Positions 30,156 to 39,264 of a DNA stretch of 64,000 bases are shown one piece after another. The notes under the pieces were generated by a model that worked only from the letters and a program-made list of their open reading frames with translations, was not told the origin of the DNA and ran no database searches. Made by a program: the position numbers and the translations under genes. Numbering within the stretch: the stretch's first letter is position 1; each line of letters opens with the position of its first letter. This DNA comes from Prochlorococcus sp. AG-347-L21 (GTDB taxonomy: Bacteria > Cyanobacteriota > Cyanobacteriia > PCC-6307 > Cyanobiaceae), in contig QCCQ01000006.1 of NCBI GenBank assembly GCA_003278875.1, positions 1 to 64,000 of the forward strand. The letters are read 5' to 3'.

Positions 30156-30538
30156 TTAATTAGATTAGATTTGAACATTAAGTTTTGAAATTCCTCCAAA
30201 AGTTTATTTTTATCATTGTAGAAATCTCCAAATTTAAGGTTAACAAGTAACCAATATGGTTTGTGGTTATTAATTTTTTGAATGTTTTTTAATAACCACT
30301 CTTGAAGGACTCTTCTTAATTTATTTCTTATTACAGCTTTTTTTGAAACTTTTTTACTTATAGCAATTGCAACCCTAAATTTATTTGAGGTATTAGTGAG
30401 TTTATGGGTTAAAAGAATATCTGGATTTGATCTTGCGACTTTAAATGTCATTAATTTCCCATGATAGATTGTGGAATTTTTATGAATGTAATTAAAAGTC
30501 CTATGACCTTTTAAACGCATATCCTTTGGTAAGGCCAT
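30152..30538 (-). CDS. rnpA: Ribonuclease P protein component
   Basis: A 128-residue basic protein. FKVARSNP..., RVAIAISKKVSKKAVIRNKLRR and LRRVLQEWL contain the RNR box (AVIRNKLRR) that binds the RNase P RNA. The protein assists 5' maturation of tRNAs. It follows rpmH by 11 bases on the same strand, the near-universal rpmH-rnpA order, and overlaps the PH-domain gene downstream by 4 bases. Confidence 0.95.
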   Translation of the reverse strand: MALPKDMRLKGHRTFNYIHKNSTIYHGKLMTFKVARSNPDILLTHKLTNTSNKFRVAIAISKKVSKKAVIRNKLRRVLQEWLLKNIQKINNHKPYWLLVNLKFGDFYNDKNKLLEEFQNLMFKSNLIK

Positions 30539-30549
30539 TAAATTTGAAG

Positions 30550-30687
30550 TTATACAGCTATTCTCTCTCTTCCTTTTTGTCTTCTGCTTTTAATAACTCT
30601 CCTTCCTGTATGAGAACGCATTCTTACTCTAAAACCAGATACACGTTTTCTTTTCCTTGAAGTTCCGCCAAAAGTTCTTTTAGTCAT
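30550..30687 (-). CDS. rpmH: 50S ribosomal protein L34
   Basis: A 45-residue protein. The reading frame runs from ATG at 30687 to TAA at 30550. It starts [19 protein letters not shown] and continues [21 protein letters not shown], the unmistakable L34 sequence. The product is a small basic protein of the large subunit. It is first in the rpmH-rnpA-PH-yidC set; spacing to rnpA is 11 bases. Confidence 0.97.
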
Positions 30688-30717
30688 TTGTTTAATTATC
30701 CTTATTTAATTTATCAT

Positions 30718-31296
30718 TTAATCGATCACTATAGTCCAGCTTCCTAAATAACTAGAAAAAGATTTTCCTTTGGGTTGCCCATATGAATGAAATTGATATA
30801 AACCTGATTTTTTGGGATTAAATACTTTTAAGACAATTGCATAACTGTCTTTATTAGAAGGAATTGGACTGTAGGGGTAAATATCTAGTGAACGTAATCC
30901 AGATTCATCAGTATTTATTTCTATATCAGCTGGAATATCTTCTAAACATTTTGTTCTACTCTCAAAACCGCCTATTCTTACTTTACAAAAACTAAGTTTT
31001 TCGTTTTTTAAAGTGGATTTAAAAGTGTTGGGGATTGCTAGATTAATTTTTAAGAGATCATTTTTTCTGTCTGATGGCCTAAAGAAAAAATATATTGTAT
31101 TTCTGAATTTACTTCTATCTTCTTTTTGAAACCACTTTAATCGTCTAAAGTTAGAGTCTTGATCCCATTGAAATTCCAACCCTGCTTTAGCATCTCGAAT
31201 GTTATTAAAAAAAGGAGTCGTAACTAAGATTGTTGGGATAAGAAAAAATCTTAAAATTTTAAGATTTACATTAAGTTTCTTTTTAATTTTAAACAT
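30718..31296 (-). CDS. DUF2808 family exported protein
   Basis: About 192 residues from ATG 31296 (an in-frame TTG is 3 bases upstream). A basic N-terminus and hydrophobic segment (about 12-30) act as signal peptide. The mature part has WDQDSNFRRLKWFQ, YFFFRPSDRKNDLLKINLAIP and a C-terminal KSGLYQFHSYGQP with YLGSWTIVI. This pattern belongs to the cyanobacterial DUF2808 family as I know it. Function unknown; location periplasmic by inference. Confidence 0.75.
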   Translation of the reverse strand: MFKIKKKLNVNLKILRFFLIPTILVTTPFFNNIRDAKAGLEFQWDQDSNFRRLKWFQKEDRSKFRNTIYFFFRPSDRKNDLLKINLAIPNTFKSTLKNEKLSFCKVRIGGFESRTKCLEDIPADIEINTDESGLRSLDIYPYSPIPSNKDSYAIVLKVFNPKKSGLYQFHSYGQPKGKSFSSYLGSWTIVID

Positions 31297-31366
31297 CAAG
31301 GAATTGAAATTGAAACGTTGAACTTCTGCTATTAAATTTAAGGCAGAAAAATTATTTTTATTAAGG

Positions 31367-31750
31367 TTAACATCTATCTGTCCTTAAATTTGCAGCGCCT
31401 CTTAAATAAGGGTGCTTTATTGCATAATCGGGTGGCAATAAAACTTGAGCCATTATTCTTATACAAAATTCAACATCATTAATTACGTGCATTTGTTGGC
31501 AGTCTAAAAAAGCTACTGAATCAAGTCCATTAAATTTTCTTGCAATTGAAGCGGGAAAACATGCATTTAAATCTTTTGTCGCTGTGAATGTAATGGATAA
31601 TATATCTTTCTTATTCAGATCGTTGCGTGAAATTAATTCATCAATTAATTCCACTACGGCAGCTTCTATTTCCTTAACAGTATTCCCAGATGCTGTTGTG
31701 GCGCCCCGGATAAGTGTAATTTTATAATCAATTTTCATTGATTCAGGCAT
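31367..31750 (-). CDS. aroH: Chorismate mutase, AroH class
   Basis: A 127-residue protein with IRGATTASGNTVKEIEAAV near the N-terminus, then SITFTATKDLNACFPASIAR and PYLRGAANLRTD at the end. These are the AroH (Bacillus-type) trimer signature, including the active-site Arg and Glu region. It converts chorismate to prephenate for Phe and Tyr synthesis. The start codon is 6 bases from the end of sppA on the same strand. Confidence 0.93.
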   Translation of the reverse strand: MPESMKIDYKITLIRGATTASGNTVKEIEAAVVELIDELISRNDLNKKDILSITFTATKDLNACFPASIARKFNGLDSVAFLDCQQMHVINDVEFCIRIMAQVLLPPDYAIKHPYLRGAANLRTDRC

Positions 31751-31756
31751 ATCGAT

Positions 31757-32566
31757 TTAAGGCTTATATAACCAAAGTACTTTATTAGATGAGTCAAACT
31801 CAAAAAAGATATTATTGATAATTTTTCCAATAATTCTACTTCCAGGAATTAGTCCAAGTATTTTCTTCTTTTTCTTTCCAAAAGTTAAGGGCTGAATTTT
31901 GGGATCAATATTAACCATTTCTGCAGCTAGTTCCCTTGCAACAAATTCATCTCCAACTTTATCAACTAATCCTAACTCTTTCGCTTGAGTACCAGTGAAA
32001 ATTCTTCCATCAGCAAATTTCCTTACTTCTTCCACAGGTAAATTCCTTCCTTCAGCTACAGCTTCAGTAAATTGTTTGTAACTTTCATCTATTAGTCCTT
32101 GAAGTAGACTTCTACCTTCTTCACTTAGAGGTTTATCTGGAGAAAGTATATCTTTAAATATACCGCTTTTAACAGTTTCAAATTTAATGCCGATTTTATC
32201 TAATAATTCAGATAAATTATTTCCTCTTATAATCACACCTATAGATCCTGTAATTGTGCCTGGATTGGCAACTATTTTGTCAGATGCAACACCAATATAA
32301 ACTCCTCCCGATGCTGAGATGTTGCCAAAACTAGCAATGACTTTACATCCTTTATCCTTTAGTCTTTTAATAGCAGAGTATATCTCTTGGCTATCCCCAA
32401 CAGTACCACCTGGAGAATCAATTCTCACGATTAAAGCAGGAAATTCTCTATCCTCAATTTGTTTAAGAGCTTTAAGGACAGAAATTCTTGTTGAACTTGT
32501 AATAGGCTCATCAATTACTATGCGAGCCATTCTTTTTTTTGACTTTCGTCTAAAAGGCCAAATCAT
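31757..32566 (-). CDS. sppA: Signal peptide peptidase SppA (S49)
   Basis: A 269-residue protein. The oxyanion strand VRIDSPGGTVGDSQEIY, the nucleophile region SFGNISASGGVYIG (catalytic Ser in SASGG) and the general-base Lys in SGIFKDILSPDKPLSEEG define the S49 short-form SppA. It digests leftover signal peptides in the membrane, and SppA homologues in cyanobacteria have been linked to antenna breakdown. The N-terminus is short and basic with little sign of a membrane helix. Confidence 0.9.
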   Translation of the reverse strand: MIWPFRRKSKKRMARIVIDEPITSSTRISVLKALKQIEDREFPALIVRIDSPGGTVGDSQEIYSAIKRLKDKGCKVIASFGNISASGGVYIGVASDKIVANPGTITGSIGVIIRGNNLSELLDKIGIKFETVKSGIFKDILSPDKPLSEEGRSLLQGLIDESYKQFTEAVAEGRNLPVEEVRKFADGRIFTGTQAKELGLVDKVGDEFVARELAAEMVNIDPKIQPLTFGKKKKKILGLIPGSRIIGKIINNIFFEFDSSNKVLWLYKP

Positions 32567-32618
32567 TCTTTTAAGGTAAATTCATAAAACTACTTTAAAA
32601 AGACTATCAGCAGACCTA

Positions 32619-33560
32619 ATGAATTCAATCCTAAATTGGTTTTTAATGATACTCCCTTTTGCACTTTGGGGTACTTCAATGGCGGCTATGACTCCCTTAG
32701 TATCTAGTGCTGGACCAGAGTTTGTGGCATCTTTAAGATTACTTCCTGCAGGGATTCTTGTTCTAATAACAACATATTTGTTTAAAAGAGATTTAAAAAT
32801 TTATAGGTGTGATTTGAAGTGGTTTTTTGTTTTTACGATTGTCGATGCAACTTTTTTTCAGTTGTTTTTAACTTATGGTATTGAAAAAACTGGAGCGGGC
32901 TTAGGTTCTGTCCTAATTGATTCTCAACCGCTTTTGGTAGCTATTTTAGCAAGGGCAATTTTTGGGAATTTAATTAATCCAATAGGATGGTTAGGATTAC
33001 TTTTTGGCTTGGGAGGAATAGTCTTTTTAGGAGTTCCACAAGAATTCTTAGGTAATTGGTGGTTGATGTCTGATAAGTCCATAAATGATGTTGCCTTTAA
33101 TTTTGGAGAACTTTGGATGCTTGCAGCTTCTCTTGCTATGGCATTAGGAACAATTTTAATTAGATTCACCTGTACTAAAAGTGATCCAGTTGCAGTTACA
33201 GGCTGGCATATGGTTTTAGGGAGTTTGCCTTTAATTATTAAGCACTGCTTGCAATCAAATTTCACAATAATTCCAGATTGGTCAATATTTGATTGGGGAC
33301 TTATGTCATTTGCAAGTGTTTTTGGAGGAGCAATAGCGTATGGATTGTTTTTCTACTTTGCCAATAATAAAGAAATAACTGGATTTAGCACTCTTGCATT
33401 TTTAACGCCTGTATTTGCTCTGCTCAGTGGAGGTTTTTGGTTAGATGAAAGACTCACTATTGTGCAGTGGATAGGAGTGTTGTTTGTTCTTATCTCAGTA
33501 TTTTTTGTTAGCCAGAGAAAGAGTTTATGGGAAAATAAATTTTCTGATACTACTATTTAA
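32619..33560 (+). CDS. EamA/DMT-family transporter
   Basis: A 313-residue protein with ten hydrophobic helices in two repeats. The first EamA repeat has FALWGTSMAAMTPLV and the LRLLPAGILVLI segment. The second ends GGFWLDERLTIVQWIGVLFVLISV, typical of drug/metabolite transporters. A larger loop (about 135-165) separates the halves. Likely an exporter of a small metabolite across the cytoplasmic membrane; the substrate cannot be assigned. It opens a plus-strand run with two glycosyltransferase genes. Confidence 0.88.
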   Translation: MNSILNWFLMILPFALWGTSMAAMTPLVSSAGPEFVASLRLLPAGILVLITTYLFKRDLKIYRCDLKWFFVFTIVDATFFQLFLTYGIEKTGAGLGSVLIDSQPLLVAILARAIFGNLINPIGWLGLLFGLGGIVFLGVPQEFLGNWWLMSDKSINDVAFNFGELWMLAASLAMALGTILIRFTCTKSDPVAVTGWHMVLGSLPLIIKHCLQSNFTIIPDWSIFDWGLMSFASVFGGAIAYGLFFYFANNKEITGFSTLAFLTPVFALLSGGFWLDERLTIVQWIGVLFVLISVFFVSQRKSLWENKFSDTTI

Positions 33561-33588
33561 TTAGTTTCTTTTTGTAAAAAGTCTAATA

Positions 33589-34665
33589 ATGCGAATAGTT
33601 TTGATTAGTACTCCAATAGGGTTCTTAGGGAGTGGAAAAGGTGGTGGAGTTGAATTAACTTTAAATTCTTTAGTTTCCGGTTTAATTTCTTTAGGTCATT
33701 CTGTTGAGGTTGTAGCTCCAAAAAAATCTAAGTTACAAGAAAGAAATGTAAAAGCAAAATTACATTTTGTTGAAGGTGAAGATCAAATTAGTTGGCAACA
33801 TCAAAATTATAATTCTCCCGTGAGTATCCCAGACAATTCTCTTTTAGCAGGAATGCTTGAAAAGGGATTAGATATCGCTAAACATGCAGATGTATTGTTG
33901 AACATGTCCTATGATTGGTTGCCTATCTGGATGACTCTAAATTTAGAGATACCTATTGCACATATTATTAGTATGGGTTCTGAAAGTTCAGTAATTAGTA
34001 ATTTAATCTCTAGGGTATATGCTAAATATCCAAATAATTTTGCTTTTCATTCGAAAATTCAAGCTAAAGATTATCCATTCATAAAAAAACCAACAATTAT
34101 TGGGAATGGGTTTAACTTAGATAATTATATTTTTCAAGATTCATTTAAGGGGCCCTTGGCATGGGTTGGAAGAGTGGCTCCAGAGAAAGGTTTGGAGGAT
34201 GCCGTTTATGTAGCAAATCAACTTGGCGAAAAATTAAAAGTTTGGGGATTTATAGAAGATGAGATGTATGCTTCAAAGATAGAAAAATCATTCCCTCAAG
34301 GAGCTATAGATTGGATGGGGTTTTTATCAACCGATGCATTACAAAAAGAACTAGGTAAATGCAGAGGTTTGCTAAATACTCCGAAATGGAATGAGGCGTA
34401 TGGGAACGTTATTGTTGAAGCTTTAGCCTGTGGGGTGCCTGTTGTAGCTTATAGAAGGGGAGGCCCTATGGAAATTATTCAGCATGGCCAAACAGGGTAT
34501 CTTGCTGATCCTGATGATAAAAAAAATATGCTTTATTATGTAGAAAGTATTGAAAAAATAAAGCGTCACAAATGTAGAGAATGGGTAGAAAAGAATGCCT
34601 CCGCAGATATATTTGCTAACAAAGTTGTGAACTGGCTTAATAAAGTAATGAATGAATATAAATAA
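33589..34665 (+). CDS. GT4-family glycosyltransferase
   Basis: A 358-residue GT-B protein. LGSGKGGGVELTLNSL at the N-terminus is the usual GT4 glycine-rich loop. AWVGRVAPEKGLEDAV begins the donor domain, and the NEAYGNVIVEALACGVPVVAY motif carries the E-x7-E pair. It is 6 bases before a GT39 gene, so the two may work on one lipid-linked product. Its codon use matches the core neighbours rather than the very AT-rich island genes. The sugar is unknown. Confidence 0.87.
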   Translation: MRIVLISTPIGFLGSGKGGGVELTLNSLVSGLISLGHSVEVVAPKKSKLQERNVKAKLHFVEGEDQISWQHQNYNSPVSIPDNSLLAGMLEKGLDIAKHADVLLNMSYDWLPIWMTLNLEIPIAHIISMGSESSVISNLISRVYAKYPNNFAFHSKIQAKDYPFIKKPTIIGNGFNLDNYIFQDSFKGPLAWVGRVAPEKGLEDAVYVANQLGEKLKVWGFIEDEMYASKIEKSFPQGAIDWMGFLSTDALQKELGKCRGLLNTPKWNEAYGNVIVEALACGVPVVAYRRGGPMEIIQHGQTGYLADPDDKKNMLYYVESIEKIKRHKCREWVEKNASADIFANKVVNWLNKVMNEYK

Positions 34666-34671
34666 TATTAA

Positions 34672-36477
34672 ATGATTCTTATGAACTCAAAAAAAAGGAT
34701 TATAACCTTATTGATAGTTTTAGTTTGTGGGATCATTATATTTATTTTAGGTTTAGGTACTACGGGATTGGTGGATGAAACTCCCCCTTTATTTGCCGCT
34801 GCAGCACGGGCAATGAGTGAATCTGGTGATTGGTTAACTCCAAAAGTCAATGGAATGTTCCGTTTTGATAAGCCTCCACTAACATATTGGCTAATGGGTT
34901 TTTTTTACTCATTACCGAAAAATGAGATTTGGGATAGTTTAGGGACTCTCTCAGCAAGACTCCCTTCAGCTTTGGCATCATTATTTTTAATGTTGATGAT
35001 TGGAGATACGTTGTTTTGTTGGCCACAGAAGAGTGATAGGCAATTCCTCACTCCAATAGTTGCATCATTAGGCTTTGCTCTTTCTCCATTAATAATTATT
35101 TGGAGTAGAACAGCTGTGAGTGATGCCCTTTTAACTGGAACCTTAAGTATTAGCCTGCTTTTGTTTTGGAGAAGAATGGCAAGTGAAAATAATGATCAAT
35201 GCATTTCAGCTTGGGTATTTTTAAGTTTTGCAATTTTAGTTAAAGGACCTGTTGCATTTGTTTTGGCACTATTGACTATTACGTCTTTCTTGTTTTGTCA
35301 AAAGAATTGGAAAACGTTGCTGATTAAGATAAATCTTAAGAAAGGTTTTTTAATAACATCACTAATAAGTGTTCCATGGTACGTATTAGAACTTCTAAAA
35401 GAGGGAAAGCCTTTTTGGGATAATTTTTTTGGTTACCATAATTTTCAAAGATATACCTCAGTTGTCAATAATCATTCAGAACCATTCTGGTTTTTTCTTT
35501 ACATAATGATTTTGGCATCATTACCATTCACTCCTTTTTTGTATTATGGGATATTTAAAACCTTTAAAGATTTCTTTAAAAGTTCAAAAGAAAGTTCCAA
35601 TGTCACTAAAACCCTTTATACATATTCTTTATGTTGGTTAACGTCAGTTTTAATCTTCTTTAGCCTTTCTGCAACTAAACTACCTAGTTATTGGTTGCCA
35701 GCAATTCCAGCGGCGGCATTATTAACAAGTAATAGCTTTATAAGCTTAAAAAATATAAAAAAAAGTTATTTATTTTTGTGGATTTTTAATATTTTAATTT
35801 TGTTTGGCTTATCAATAGCATTCTTTTTCTCCAATATTTGGTTGAGTTCAATTAATGATCCCGAAATGCCCAATCTTTCATCCGAACTTATAGGTTCTGG
35901 GATTATTTTCAAAGCTAAATTGTTCTTCGCTTTATTTACTCTTCTTGCAATAATCTTATTTTCTTTAAGATCTAAAAAAATCCTACTTTATCTCCAAATT
36001 TTACTTTTAATTGGACAATCTTATTTGATGTCGCCAATTAGAAAATTAGCGGATACTTCAAGGCAATTACCTCTAAGAAATATCTCAAAATTAATTTTAG
36101 ATATTCGCGAGGGAAAGGAAACTTTAGCAATGATCGGGATAAGAAAACCGTCATTACATTATTATTCGAGACAAATAGTTTTTTACGAACCAAACACTGA
36201 AGAGGGATTAATTAATCTTTCAGAAAGGCTAAATACTGATAGGAGAGAGAATTATGAGGATCAACCCGATTATCAATACAAATCTCTATTGGTCGTGATA
36301 GATGAATACTCTAGCAGTCAACAGCAATGGTCAAAAATTAATCATCAAAAATTGGGCAAATTTGGAATTTATAATTTATGGCGAATTCAAAAAAGCGATT
36401 TAAACAAGTATTCGAGATTTTTAGTTAAAAGTGGTTATAAATCTGACTGGAAAAATAGGAAAGTTGAAAAATTTTAA
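34672..36477 (+). CDS. GT39/ArnT-like lipid-linked sugar transferase
   Basis: A 601-residue multi-pass protein. The first periplasmic loop has GLVDETPPLFAAAARAM with its DE pair, followed by RFDKPPLTYWLMG, the motif pair of PMT/ArnT (GT-C fold) transferases that use polyprenyl-phosphate sugars. About eleven to twelve hydrophobic helices precede a soluble C-terminal part (from about 470). It would glycosylate a lipid or protein on the outer face of the membrane. It follows the GT4 gene by 6 bases, and its stop overlaps a small convergent gene by 4 bases. Confidence 0.83.
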   Translation: MILMNSKKRIITLLIVLVCGIIIFILGLGTTGLVDETPPLFAAAARAMSESGDWLTPKVNGMFRFDKPPLTYWLMGFFYSLPKNEIWDSLGTLSARLPSALASLFLMLMIGDTLFCWPQKSDRQFLTPIVASLGFALSPLIIIWSRTAVSDALLTGTLSISLLLFWRRMASENNDQCISAWVFLSFAILVKGPVAFVLALLTITSFLFCQKNWKTLLIKINLKKGFLITSLISVPWYVLELLKEGKPFWDNFFGYHNFQRYTSVVNNHSEPFWFFLYIMILASLPFTPFLYYGIFKTFKDFFKSSKESSNVTKTLYTYSLCWLTSVLIFFSLSATKLPSYWLPAIPAAALLTSNSFISLKNIKKSYLFLWIFNILILFGLSIAFFFSNIWLSSINDPEMPNLSSELIGSGIIFKAKLFFALFTLLAIILFSLRSKKILLYLQILLLIGQSYLMSPIRKLADTSRQLPLRNISKLILDIREGKETLAMIGIRKPSLHYYSRQIVFYEPNTEEGLINLSERLNTDRRENYEDQPDYQYKSLLVVIDEYSSSQQQWSKINHQKLGKFGIYNLWRIQKSDLNKYSRFLVKSGYKSDWKNRKVEKF

Positions 36478-36725
36478 CAAAGTCTTTTTTTAAGAAGAGC
36501 ATTTTTTAAATCATCAATGCTGCACTTACTTGGGATGTCAATTTTATTTAAATCTTCCATTAATTCGAGATCGATGACAGAATCTTCGGCTAAAAAACTA
36601 AAAACTTCATTAATGCTTATTCCCATATCTTGAGCCATCTCTGAGATAAGCCTAAGAGTATCCCTCCTCACAGAGATCCTTAGGTCTAAAGGGATATATT
36701 CATTTTCAGGGTTTGCTGACTTCAT
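36474..36725 (-). CDS. Small ribbon-helix-helix-like hypothetical protein
   Basis: An 83-residue protein. Residues 12-45 (YIPLDLRISVRRDTLRLIS ... DMGISINEVFSFLAE) look like a beta strand plus two helices as in CopG/Arc-type proteins. The C-terminal third is acidic, then basic. It could be a small DNA-binding regulator, but nothing shows a partner toxin. The adjacent minus-strand gene is an AEC transporter. Conserved status could not be checked. Confidence 0.6.
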   Translation of the reverse strand: MKSANPENEYIPLDLRISVRRDTLRLISEMAQDMGISINEVFSFLAEDSVIDLELMEDLNKIDIPSKCSIDDLKNALLKKRLC

Positions 36726-36804
36726 ATCCTAAATCTTAAGACATTATTTAGTTATCAGGATATAATCTTTACAATATTCATTAATCATGCAATTACGATA
36801 ATTT

Positions 36805-37698
36805 TCATCCACTTGTTTGAATAAATAAATTCATAAATATTTTTAATAGAGGAATTGTAGTTATTGAAATTAAAGTTGTAGTAAAAAGAATTTTTGAGGC
36901 TATTTTTTGTTTCACGTCATAGGCCTCTGCCATTAATATTGTTGATATTGCCGTTGGGGTTGCTGCCTGAAGAATTAATGCAGATGATTGATAGAAGTTA
37001 AAATTTACTAATTTACATACTAAAAAAATAATAAAGGGAAGAATAAGTAATTTTAATAAAATTGAAAAATTAATTTCTTCATTTAGATCCAAAACCCTCT
37101 CATTTTGATTTGTAATTATTCCAAGTCTTGTTCCCACAATTATTATTGCCAAAGCAATAACTATTCTCGCAGGAATCCAAAGATAATTCCCTAAAATTCC
37201 ATCTATTTGAAAAAGATATGCAAGAATTACACCAATAATCCCTCTTGATGCAGGGCTATTTATTAATGCATTTAATAGTCCCTTTATGTTTGGTATGTTA
37301 TTGCTGTTGGATTTTTCTTGAAGAAAAAAAGGTCCAAATATCCAAGCGAAAAGTGTTGTTCCTAAATCATATCCAATAGTGAAATTTATAGTTGTTGAGG
37401 GTAGAAGAGCTAATGCAATTGGTATTCCAAGAAATGATGTATTACCTATTAGGCCTGCTAGCTGCAATGTGTAATTTGGAAGCCTCCTTTTAAATATTGG
37501 GATTATATTTATTAAAGTTATTAAAAATCCAATTACAGAGAATGCTAAAAATGCACTTTTAATTAGGTTTATATCTATACCTTCCTTTAATATGAGACCC
37601 ATTACACTTAATGGAATGCCAAATCTTATTAGAGGTATTGCTATATATTTTGAAATTTTTGGATTCTTTTTCCCAAGAAGAAAACCAAAGATTAACAA
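36805..37698 (-). CDS. AEC (auxin efflux carrier-like) family transporter; true start probably upstream
   Basis: 297 residues from TTG 37698, with about ten helices. GLIGNTSFLGIPIALALLP and FLVCKLVNF... QAATPTAISTILMAEAYD match the AEC permease family. The family N-terminal helix seems cut by this start. In frame upstream, codons to 37737 encode INTIYTLFINIIPL, which would complete helix 1, but the only candidates there are ATT or ATA, and a stop lies at 37759-37761. I therefore suspect a non-standard start near 37737. The substrate is unknown. Confidence 0.82.
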   Translation of the reverse strand: MLIFGFLLGKKNPKISKYIAIPLIRFGIPLSVMGLILKEGIDINLIKSAFLAFSVIGFLITLINIIPIFKRRLPNYTLQLAGLIGNTSFLGIPIALALLPSTTINFTIGYDLGTTLFAWIFGPFFLQEKSNSNNIPNIKGLLNALINSPASRGIIGVILAYLFQIDGILGNYLWIPARIVIALAIIIVGTRLGIITNQNERVLDLNEEINFSILLKLLILPFIIFLVCKLVNFNFYQSSALILQAATPTAISTILMAEAYDVKQKIASKILFTTTLISITTIPLLKIFMNLFIQTSG

Positions 37699-37807
37699 AG
37701 GAATAATATTTATAAATAGTGTGTAGATGGTATTAATTGAATATTTATTAAAGCAATATTAACTCGCCGTAGTGCAGTCAAAAAGTTTTTTATTGTTAAT
37801 TGAGAAT

Positions 37808-38032
37808 TTAAATTATTTTCCAGATTGCTTTGTCAGGAATAAGAGGAGATTTATATAAATTTTCTGGTTCTTTAGTCAAAACTCTCCATGTAGGAACACG
37901 ACAAGTTACATAAGCAGGACTTTCTATTAAAACTCCTGGGTTCTCATCAAAAGTACATGTAAAACCTTCTTTCCAATATCCACCATTGTTTAGGCTTCCT
38001 TTAAACCAGACCCAGCATTTTGAAGTTTTCAA
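37808..38032 (-). CDS. Conserved-looking small hypothetical protein
   Basis: A 74-residue protein, unusually rich in Trp (five), with three Cys (positions near 6, 26, 49): KCWVWFKGSLNNGGYW and YVTCRVPTWRVLTKEPENLY. It has no signal peptide or membrane helix. I do not recognise a family, but the distinctive composition and clean ATG-to-stop frame between two transporter genes favour a real gene. Confidence 0.6.
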   Translation of the reverse strand: MKTSKCWVWFKGSLNNGGYWKEGFTCTFDENPGVLIESPAYVTCRVPTWRVLTKEPENLYKSPLIPDKAIWKII

Positions 38033-38108
38033 GACCAGTAAATTTTTTGTTCCATATTAATCAAGAACTTGTTAATAAATCTAGATTTTATTACTTTTAA
38101 AAATTTTT

Positions 38109-38375
38109 TTACTCATTTTTGTTTTTTGAAAAATACATTTTAGAGAATAATATCAATAAATTTAAGATTAGGGTAATTAAATTTGCTATCAATATTGGTG
38201 TAGAAGAAATTTTATAACCGTAAATAATCCAAGACAAAACACCTACAATAAACATTATTAACGTTGTTAAAGAAACATCATCTGCCTTTTTTGTTTTTAA
38301 AGTTTTTATCAATTGAGGTAGAAATGCCGCTGTCGTTAAAATCGCTGCAAAATATCCAAATATATCTACATTCAT
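38109..38375 (-). CDS. SemiSWEET-type PQ-loop transporter
   Basis: An 88-residue protein with three hydrophobic helices. Helix 1 holds FLPQLIKTLKTKKADDVSL, the PQ-loop signature, and GVLSWIIYGY lies in helix 2. This is the single triple-helix bundle of bacterial SemiSWEET proteins, which dimerise to carry sugars. It sits 16 bases downstream of a peroxiredoxin-like gene on the same strand. The sugar is not known. Confidence 0.88.
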   Translation of the reverse strand: MNVDIFGYFAAILTTAAFLPQLIKTLKTKKADDVSLTTLIMFIVGVLSWIIYGYKISSTPILIANLITLILNLLILFSKMYFSKNKNE

Positions 38376-38391
38376 AAGAATATTTTAAAAA

Positions 38392-39126
38392 CTATTCTTT
38401 AATTAAATCAGTCAAAAATCTTAAGGGATCCCTCATGTTTGATGAATATCCAAGCACATCGTTTGAAAAAAATTTATAAATAATTTGATTTTTATTATTT
38501 AATAGAAAAGAAGCCCCTCTTTGAGGCAGATATTCTTCATTAAGGATATAATCATTCCAATTTTGAATTATTTCATTCATATTATTTAATCTAAATGTTG
38601 CTAATTCAAATGGTCTCAAATAACCGTCCCCGAAAACCTTTTTAAAAGAATTACCTGAAAATTTTAAAAATTTTAAAACATTTATTTTGTCAAATTCTGA
38701 ATAGATTTGCTTTGCTTCTCGGTCGCCGGTATAACCTCTAATAACTTCTTTAATGGTTTTAAAAGAATTTATCCCTGATAACATCAATAGCATATTGATC
38801 CAACCTCCTAAACCAATATCTAATCCTTTTGAGACTTTTAGATTATTATGGATTTGGTTATTAGAAACAACTATTAAATTTTCTTCGTGAAATCCAGTAA
38901 ATTTGCAAAATTTTTCTTTCCCATTTTGGTTCCCAATAGCAATTGCAAAAATATCTAAATTTTTTTCTTCATTATTATCAATAAAACTTTTCAAATTTAT
39001 TGCATATTCAAAGCTATCAAAATCTCCCAATAAGCCAAATAAAACAATTAACTTAAATTTTTTCTGCCCATTAAAGTTAAATTCTTCAACCAGATTTTTG
39101 ATATTATTTTGAAAATTGTTAGACAC
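38392..39126 (-). CDS. Peroxiredoxin-like (AhpC/TSA_2-type) protein lacking the usual active cysteine
   Basis: A 244-residue protein. KFKLIVLFGLLGDFDSFEYA followed by DIFAIAIGNQ... and KFCKFTGFHEENLIVV give a thioredoxin-like beta-alpha pattern. The C-terminal half has RPFELATFRL, YLPQRGASFLLNN and YSSNMRDPLRFL. The general match is to the cyanobacterial AhpC/TSA-like family. No Cys or CxxC is found in the loop after the first strand (GLLGDFDSF), where the peroxidatic residue would sit, so peroxidase activity is doubtful. It is divergent from flavodoxin across a 138-base gap. Confidence 0.6.
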   Translation of the reverse strand: MSNNFQNNIKNLVEEFNFNGQKKFKLIVLFGLLGDFDSFEYAINLKSFIDNNEEKNLDIFAIAIGNQNGKEKFCKFTGFHEENLIVVSNNQIHNNLKVSKGLDIGLGGWINMLLMLSGINSFKTIKEVIRGYTGDREAKQIYSEFDKINVLKFLKFSGNSFKKVFGDGYLRPFELATFRLNNMNEIIQNWNDYILNEEYLPQRGASFLLNNKNQIIYKFFSNDVLGYSSNMRDPLRFLTDLIKE

Positions 39127-39264
39127 GAGGTTTTAAATGTTTATAAATTATTCTCAAAAAAATTTTTCACCTTGGTTAGTATAAAATTTTACATGAAAAG
39201 GTTTTTAAAGAAATTAATTTAACGCTTTTAGTTTTTATTATTTTAATGTAAACATTTTGAAGTT

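Noticed and set aside
39127-39264. Fur box upstream of flavodoxin
   Set aside because: Only weak AT-rich similarity to the Fur consensus, not distinguishable from background.
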